A stretch of DNA of 64,000 bases from Amycolatopsis oliviviridis (lineage in GTDB: Bacteria; Actinomycetota; Actinomycetes; Mycobacteriales; Pseudonocardiaceae). The position numbers and the translations under genes are program-made. The notes under the pieces were generated by a model. It was not told the DNA's origin, did no database searches, and worked only from the letters and a program-made list of their open reading frames with translations. Below are positions 60,449 to 64,000 of this stretch, one piece after another. The stretch spans positions 248,001 through 312,000 of the forward strand of contig NZ_BNAY01000001.1 in NCBI RefSeq assembly GCF_014654365.1, given 5' to 3'. Position 1 is the stretch's first letter. Each line of letters starts with the position of its first letter.

Positions 60449-60490
60449 CAAAGCGGAACACTGCTCCGTATGTTTGTGGAACAGTGCTCC
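60445..60490 (+). promoter_or_regulatory. Sigma-70-type promoter with embedded doubled operator
   Basis: TTGACA at 60445-60450, an 18-base spacer and TATGTT at 60469-60474 form a good vegetative promoter. The near-palindrome GGAACACTGCTCC (60455-60467) fills the spacer and a second copy, GGAACAGTGCTCC (60478-60490), lies 23 bp on, covering the likely start point. It should give strong expression of the alpha/beta hydrolase gene unless a repressor is bound. The TTGACA overlaps the stop codon of the preceding gene. Confidence 0.7.
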
Positions 60491-60527
60491 GCTTACTGCG
60501 GTGCCGTCAGGCAAGGGAAGACTCACC

Positions 60528-61448
60528 ATGAGTACTACGACTTCCGTACCAGTCCTTTCGGTCGCCCCGGTGGTGTTGTCGACGCCGGATCGGGCCGTTG
60601 ACCTGCAACTGCGCGTCTCGGCGCCGACGACCGGAGGCGACCTGCCGGTCATCCTGCTGTCGCACGGCCAGGGCCCCTCGAACCACCTCTCGTCGCTCAA
60701 CGGCTACGCCCCGCTCGTGAACTTCTGGGCGGCTCACGGGTTCGTCGTCATCCAGCCCACCCACCTGAGCTCACGGACGCTGAACCTGGCCCCCGGCGAA
60801 CCGGAAGCGCCGCTGTACCCACGATCCCGGGCCGAGGACCTGAGCCGGATCCTCGACCGGCTCGACGAGATCGAGGACGCCGTTCCCTGGCTGCGCGGCA
60901 GGCTGGACCGGGGCAAGGTCGCGGTGGCCGGGCATTCGATGGGCGGGCACACCGCGAGCCTTCTGCTGGGCGCGCGGTACAGCGATCCCAGCAGCGGCGA
61001 GGAAGTGGACCTCGCCGAGCCCCGGATCTCCGCCGGTGTGCTGCTCGCCGCGCCCGGTCGAGGCGGCGACGCTGTCACCGAATTCGTGGCCGAGAACTAC
61101 TCCTTCTTCCTCAGCACGGACTTCTCCGCGATGACGACGCCCGCGCTCGTCGTCGCCGGGGACAAGGACGCCTCCCCGCATCTGACGATTCGTGGCCCGG
61201 AATGGCACACCGATCCGTACTTCCTCGCCCCGGGCCGCAAAACGCTGCTCACCCTGTTCGGCGCGGAGCACGGACTCGGCGGTATTTCCGGCTACGACGT
61301 CGCCGAGACGACGGACGAGAACCCGGAGCGCGTGGCCGCGGTGCAGCATCTCACCTGGGCCTACCTTCGTTCCGAGCTCTATCCCGGGGACGCCGCCTGG
61401 CGGACGGCGTGCGACGGTCTCACGCTCGGCCGGGTGGAGGCGAAGTAG
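60528..61448 (+). CDS. Alpha/beta hydrolase (chlorophyllase/PAF-acetylhydrolase-like)
   Basis: 306 residues. LPVILLSHGQGPSN (about 38-51) is the oxyanion loop. VAVAGHSMGGHTASLLLG (about 132-149) carries the nucleophile Ser in GHSMG. ALVVAGDKDASP provides the Asp region, and GAEHGLGGISGYD the catalytic His. It is a soluble esterase or lipase of the dienelactone-hydrolase-like group, and the substrate is unknown. The start has AAGGGAAG upstream. A strong promoter with two repressor boxes precedes it, so it is probably induced by a specific ligand. Confidence 0.85.
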   Translation: MSTTTSVPVLSVAPVVLSTPDRAVDLQLRVSAPTTGGDLPVILLSHGQGPSNHLSSLNGYAPLVNFWAAHGFVVIQPTHLSSRTLNLAPGEPEAPLYPRSRAEDLSRILDRLDEIEDAVPWLRGRLDRGKVAVAGHSMGGHTASLLLGARYSDPSSGEEVDLAEPRISAGVLLAAPGRGGDAVTEFVAENYSFFLSTDFSAMTTPALVVAGDKDASPHLTIRGPEWHTDPYFLAPGRKTLLTLFGAEHGLGGISGYDVAETTDENPERVAAVQHLTWAYLRSELYPGDAAWRTACDGLTLGRVEAK

Positions 61449-61531
61449 ATCTCAGTGCACCGCCGGCCCGGTAGCGCGGAGAGCGTCGGTCCCATCAGAG
61501 GGCTTCGCGAAGCCGTCACCGGATGATCGTG

Positions 61532-61927
61532 TCAGAGCACCGGGATCTCCGCCCACACCGTTTTGTGGCCGGCGCCGGTGTCCACGCCCCATTCGGTGCT
61601 GATCGCCTCGACCAGAGCCAGTCCTCGACCGTGCGGGCTCGCCGGGTCCTGTTTGGTCACCTTGCGCGGTCGCAGGTGCGGGCGGCGGTCGTCCACTTCC
61701 ACTCGGACGACGTCCCGGCCCGAGGGCTGGAACACCCTGAGCTCGGCGACGCCGTCCGCGTGTTCGTGGGCGTTGGTGACCAGTTCCGTGGTCAGCAGTT
61801 CGGTGTCCGCGATGGTGATGCGACCGACCTCGCTCAGCTGATCCCGGAGCCAGGCCCGGACCTCTCCCAGTGGTGGTGCGCTGTCAGTGGGGAATTCGAA
61901 GGCTTGCCGTGTTCCCGTAGTACCCAC
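61532..61927 (-). CDS. Anti-sigma-factor-like ATP-binding protein (HATPase_c_2, RsbW type)
   Basis: 131 residues from the GTG at 61927, which has AAGGAG six bases upstream; a longer frame upstream lacks a site. The GHKL fold of RsbW/SpoIIAB-type regulators: N-box LLTTELVTNAHEHADG (about 50-65), VRVEVDDRRPHLRPR (G1 variant with Asp), then SPHGRGLALVEAISTEWGV (about 100-118). Stand-alone proteins of this kind are numerous in actinomycetes and act as anti-sigma or anti-anti-sigma kinases. No partner is adjacent. Confidence 0.85.
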   Translation of the reverse strand: MGTTGTRQAFEFPTDSAPPLGEVRAWLRDQLSEVGRITIADTELLTTELVTNAHEHADGVAELRVFQPSGRDVVRVEVDDRRPHLRPRKVTKQDPASPHGRGLALVEAISTEWGVDTGAGHKTVWAEIPVL

Positions 61928-62003
61928 GCGTGTCTCCTTAGCGGGTTTCCCAGCTGGGCCAAGAGCATGGGCGTACCCGGGTAGTACCCACGGGGCACGG
62001 CGT

Positions 62004-62465
62004 TCACACGCGGGAGGATCCGGCGATCGCGGTGACCTTGATCTCCACCCGCATTCCCGGGGCGCCGAGGGCCGGGACGCCGAGTTCGGTCCAGATCGGC
62101 GCGCGGTCGCCCATGTGCTTGCGGAACTGTTCGACCATGACGCGGCCGTGGGTGTCGCCGATGAACCCGGGGGTTTCCGGGACGTGGTACGAGTCCACGG
62201 AGATGACGTCGCGCCAGGTGGCGCCTGCGCTGGCGAGCGCCTTCTCGACGTTCTCGAAGGTCTGGACGATTTCGGCTTCGAGGTCCTCGGGGAAGGTGGG
62301 GAAGGGCAGATCGTCGGCCCAGCCGCCCTGGCCCGAGATCTCGACGCGATCGCCGACGCGCACCGCCTGGCTGTAGCGCATCTCGGGCAGGAGCCGTTCG
62401 CCGTGGCCGGGAGTGACGAAGAACTGCGGCTGGGTCCGGGTGGTGTTCTCGTTGACTTCATGCAT
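62004..62465 (-). CDS. RidA family protein (enamine/imine deaminase-like)
   Basis: 153 residues, YjgF/YER057c/UK114 fold. The N-terminal half has YSQAVRVGDRVEISGQGGW. EIVQTFENVEKALASAGATWRDVISVDSYHV is the typical central helix-strand. VPALGAPGMRVEIKVTAIAG holds the arginine (about 141) that positions the substrate carboxylate in active RidA proteins, followed by E-I. It resembles the divergent Rid branch with a longer C-terminus. It hydrolyses reactive enamines or related compounds. It diverges from a MarR gene with a palindrome in between. Confidence 0.88.
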   Translation of the reverse strand: MHEVNENTTRTQPQFFVTPGHGERLLPEMRYSQAVRVGDRVEISGQGGWADDLPFPTFPEDLEAEIVQTFENVEKALASAGATWRDVISVDSYHVPETPGFIGDTHGRVMVEQFRKHMGDRAPIWTELGVPALGAPGMRVEIKVTAIAGSSRV

Positions 62466-62486
62466 GAAGTCAACTTAGCACGATTT

Positions 62487-62504
62487 GACTTCACGTGTGA
62501 AGTC
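62487..62504. promoter_or_regulatory. Palindromic operator between RidA and MarR genes
   Basis: The perfect arms GACTTCAC and GTGAAGTC surround GT. A further half-site TGAAGTCAA overlaps the RidA start codon (62465-62473) and pairs with TTGACTTCA. It lies in the 64-base divergent region; position and symmetry fit MarR binding and control of both genes. Confidence 0.7.
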
Positions 62505-62529
62505 GCGCGGTTCTCGGTAGAGTTCCGCC

Positions 62530-63006
62530 ATGGCCACCTCGGACCCGGATGAAGCGCTGTGGCTGAACGCTGCCGAGAAGGAGGCCTGGACCGGACTGGT
62601 CTCCCTGGTCCTCCTGCTGCCGGGGCGGCTGGAGTCGCCGCTGCAGCACGACGCCGGGCTGACGCTGTTCGAGTACCTGGCCCTCAGCCATATTTCGGAA
62701 GCCCCGGAACGACGGCTGCGGATGAGCGAACTGGCCTACCTCGCCAACGGCTCGCTGTCCCGTCTGTCCAATGTGGTCAAACGGTTCGAGCAACGCGGGT
62801 GGATGGAGCGGACACCCGATCCCGACGACGGCCGGTACACCCTCGCGATGCTCACGGACGCGGGCTACGACGTGGTCGTCGCGGCGGCGCCCACGCACGT
62901 CCGTTCGGTGCGGGACCTCGTACTCGACCCGTTGACCGCGGAGGATCAGGAAGCACTGGCCCGCATCGCCGCGAAGCTGCGCATACGGCCCGCCGACCTC
63001 GCGTAG
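62530..63006 (+). CDS. MarR family transcriptional regulator
   Basis: 158 residues, standard MarR length. Helix 2/3 and wing: LTLFEYLALSHISEAPERRLRMSELAYLANGSLSRLSNVVKRFEQRGWMERTPDPDDGRYTLAMLTDAG (about 44-112), including the DxRxxxxxLT-like DDGRYTLAMLT. It diverges from the RidA-family gene; the GACTTCAC palindrome between them is the probable operator. Copy B of the dispersed hairpin follows 33 bases after the stop. Confidence 0.9.
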   Translation: MATSDPDEALWLNAAEKEAWTGLVSLVLLLPGRLESPLQHDAGLTLFEYLALSHISEAPERRLRMSELAYLANGSLSRLSNVVKRFEQRGWMERTPDPDDGRYTLAMLTDAGYDVVVAAAPTHVRSVRDLVLDPLTAEDQEALARIAAKLRIRPADLA

Positions 63007-63038
63007 CCGATCGGTACCGGGCGCTTGCCTGCTTGCCT

Positions 63039-63093
63039 GTACATGAAGGCCCCCTTGCTTGCGCCTATCGCAAGGAAGGGGGCCTTCATGTAC
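63039..63093. repeat. Dispersed 55-bp hairpin repeat, copy B
   Basis: 25-bp arms starting GTACATGAAGGCCCCC contain one mismatched pair, with loop CCTAT, the complement of copy A's ATAGG. It is therefore an inverted copy of 53747-53801. It begins 33 bases after the MarR stop, and TTGGG follows as in copy A. Confidence 0.85.
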
Positions 63094-63464
63094 TTGGGTC
63101 GCTGTGAAGGTCGAGGTCTCGCCAAGGTGACGGCCGCCGCTTGCGTTGCGACATTCGGGGCCTATTCGCGCCCGAAGTCCCGCACGAAATCGGGTTCCGC
63201 GCGGCCAAGCGGTCACGGAAAACGTGGAAATGCCAGACCTTTCTCACGCTGGTGAGTGAGCGGTGCCAGAGATCTTTCCACTTCCTGGCCTAGCGCGGAC
63301 ATGGTCCCAGTAGGCCGGATTCGCGGTAACAGCCCGTTGAGCAGCTTGACATGGGGCGCTCCGGGTGACGTTCGCGTAATGCGCTAACGAAATGCGGATC
63401 GTTCCGTCTTTCTCAGGAAGCTCACAGGAATTCCACCTGGGGCCTGGTCTCGAAAGGGAAACCC
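63094..63464. other. Intergenic region before the vWA gene
   Basis: 371 bases with no convincing gene on either strand. It presumably holds the promoter of the vWA-domain gene. The first half is less GC-rich than the surroundings. No repeat or RNA structure was recognised apart from hairpin copy B at its left end. Confidence 0.4.
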
Positions 63465-64000
63465 ATGTCACGAAGACCACTGCTCGTCGTCCTGACCGCC
63501 GTGACGGCGATGCTCACGTCCACCGCGGTCGCCGCTGCGGCCCCGCCAGGGGTGGACCCGGCCACCGTCGACCTGACCCTCAACGCGGGGCAGAGCACGA
63601 CCGTGACCAAGAACGTGACGACCTCGGCGGTACCGCCGAACCCCGACCTCGTCCTGCTCGCCGACACCACGGGCAGCATGGGCGGGCCGATCGGCAACGT
63701 CCGGTCGAACGCCAGCGCCATCACCGGTGACGTCCTGGCCGCGCAGCCGACCGCGAAGTTCGGCGTCGCCGAGTACAAGGACTTCACCGATTCGGTGCCC
63801 TTCAAGGTGAATCAAGGGATCACCGGCGATACCACCGCGGTCCAGGCGGGAATCGACCAGTGGGTGGCCTCGGGCGGTGGCGACACCCCGGAAGCGAACC
63901 TGAACGCCCTCTATCAGCTGGCCACCGGAGCGGTCGACTTCCGGCCGGACGGTACTCGCATCATCGCGTGGTTCGGCGACGCGCCGTCGCACGATCCGAG
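63465..64000 (+). CDS. Secreted vWA-domain protein, N-terminal part (runs off window)
   Basis: The first 178 codons are visible; the gene continues past the right edge. The signal peptide ends near AAA-AP (about 27). A von Willebrand type A domain begins about 62: LVLLADTTGSMGGPIGNVRS carries the MIDAS motif DxTxS. The second MIDAS region is represented by GGGDTPEANLNALYQL, and RIIAWFGDAPSHDP is the third acidic strand. Such proteins bind ligands through a metal ion at the cell surface or outside it. AAGGG lies six bases before the ATG. Confidence 0.85.
   Translation, partial: MSRRPLLVVLTAVTAMLTSTAVAAAAPPGVDPATVDLTLNAGQSTTVTKNVTTSAVPPNPDLVLLADTTGSMGGPIGNVRSNASAITGDVLAAQPTAKFGVAEYKDFTDSVPFKVNQGITGDTTAVQAGIDQWVASGGGDTPEANLNALYQLATGAVDFRPDGTRIIAWFGDAPSHDP

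Noticed and set aside
1-64000. CRISPR arrays, complete insertion sequences or rRNA genes
   Set aside because: No regularly spaced short repeats, no intact transposase and no rRNA-like sequence were seen. The only repeat family found is the pair of 55-bp hairpins.

Overview
The window is high-GC actinomycete chromosome, roughly 70% GC by eye, with GTG and TTG starts, long antisense shadow frames, many F420/LLM-type oxidoreductases and many TetR, AsnC, MarR and LuxR regulators. A 369-residue N-acylamino acid racemase, a DUF222/HNH gene and Scr1-type regulator remnants point to Pseudonocardiales, most likely Amycolatopsis. This assignment is an inference from gene content.

1-6.8 kb is a leftward catabolic operon. 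It holds an SDR, a small-molecule kinase, a class III PLP enzyme, the three-subunit 5-oxoprolinase PxpA-PxpB-PxpC and an MFS permease, with a TetR gene upstream and a palindromic operator in front of the SDR. 7-16.4 kb is an accessory region around a tRNA-Leu(GAG). A decayed large serine recombinase ends inside the tRNA gene. To its right lie a small winged-helix regulator, a regulator broken by stop codons, and a distinctly lower-GC four-gene locus. That locus is an N6-adenine DNA methyltransferase divergent from a three-gene operon: a cytosolic protein with both a MutL/Hsp90-like GHKL ATPase and a histidine kinase module, a receiver-domain protein without a recognisable DNA-binding output, and a ComEC-like metallo-beta-lactamase hydrolase. 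It looks like an uncharacterised phosphorelay-type defence system and is the main discovery candidate.

16.4-31.4 kb returns to native-looking sequence. It carries two LLM flavoenzymes, an S1-protease homologue lacking its whole catalytic triad, a GMC oxidoreductase/aldehyde dehydrogenase pair behind a strong palindrome, an MHS permease/amidohydrolase pair with a tandem AsnC regulator, an acyl-CoA ligase/SDR pair with a TetR gene and doubled operator, and a membrane-anchored hypothetical. 31.4-37.7 kb is scarred. It has a DUF222/HNH gene, a tyrosine-phosphatase remnant, a PLP enzyme, and a nonribosomal peptide synthetase (A-T-TE fused to an MFS exporter) whose 5' part is missing. The break abuts the 3' stub of an acetyltransferase gene that continues into the intact racemase, which looks like a deletion junction.

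37.7-64 kb carries an epoxide hydrolase, a secreted LVIVD-repeat protein with an H/M-rich partner, a GH84 hexosaminidase, a SecD-like lipoprotein, another LLM enzyme with an AraC regulator, a group of secreted peptidases (M64 and two S1) with LysR and LuxR regulators, and a very large modular secreted protein with a GH87-like beta-helix. After these come a TetR/NmrA pair with tandem operators, a nucleotidyltransferase, an alpha/beta hydrolase behind a repressible-looking promoter, an anti-sigma-like ATPase, a RidA/MarR pair and the start of a vWA protein. Two nearly identical 55-bp hairpins, about 9 kb apart and each about 30 bp after a stop codon, form a dispersed repeat.
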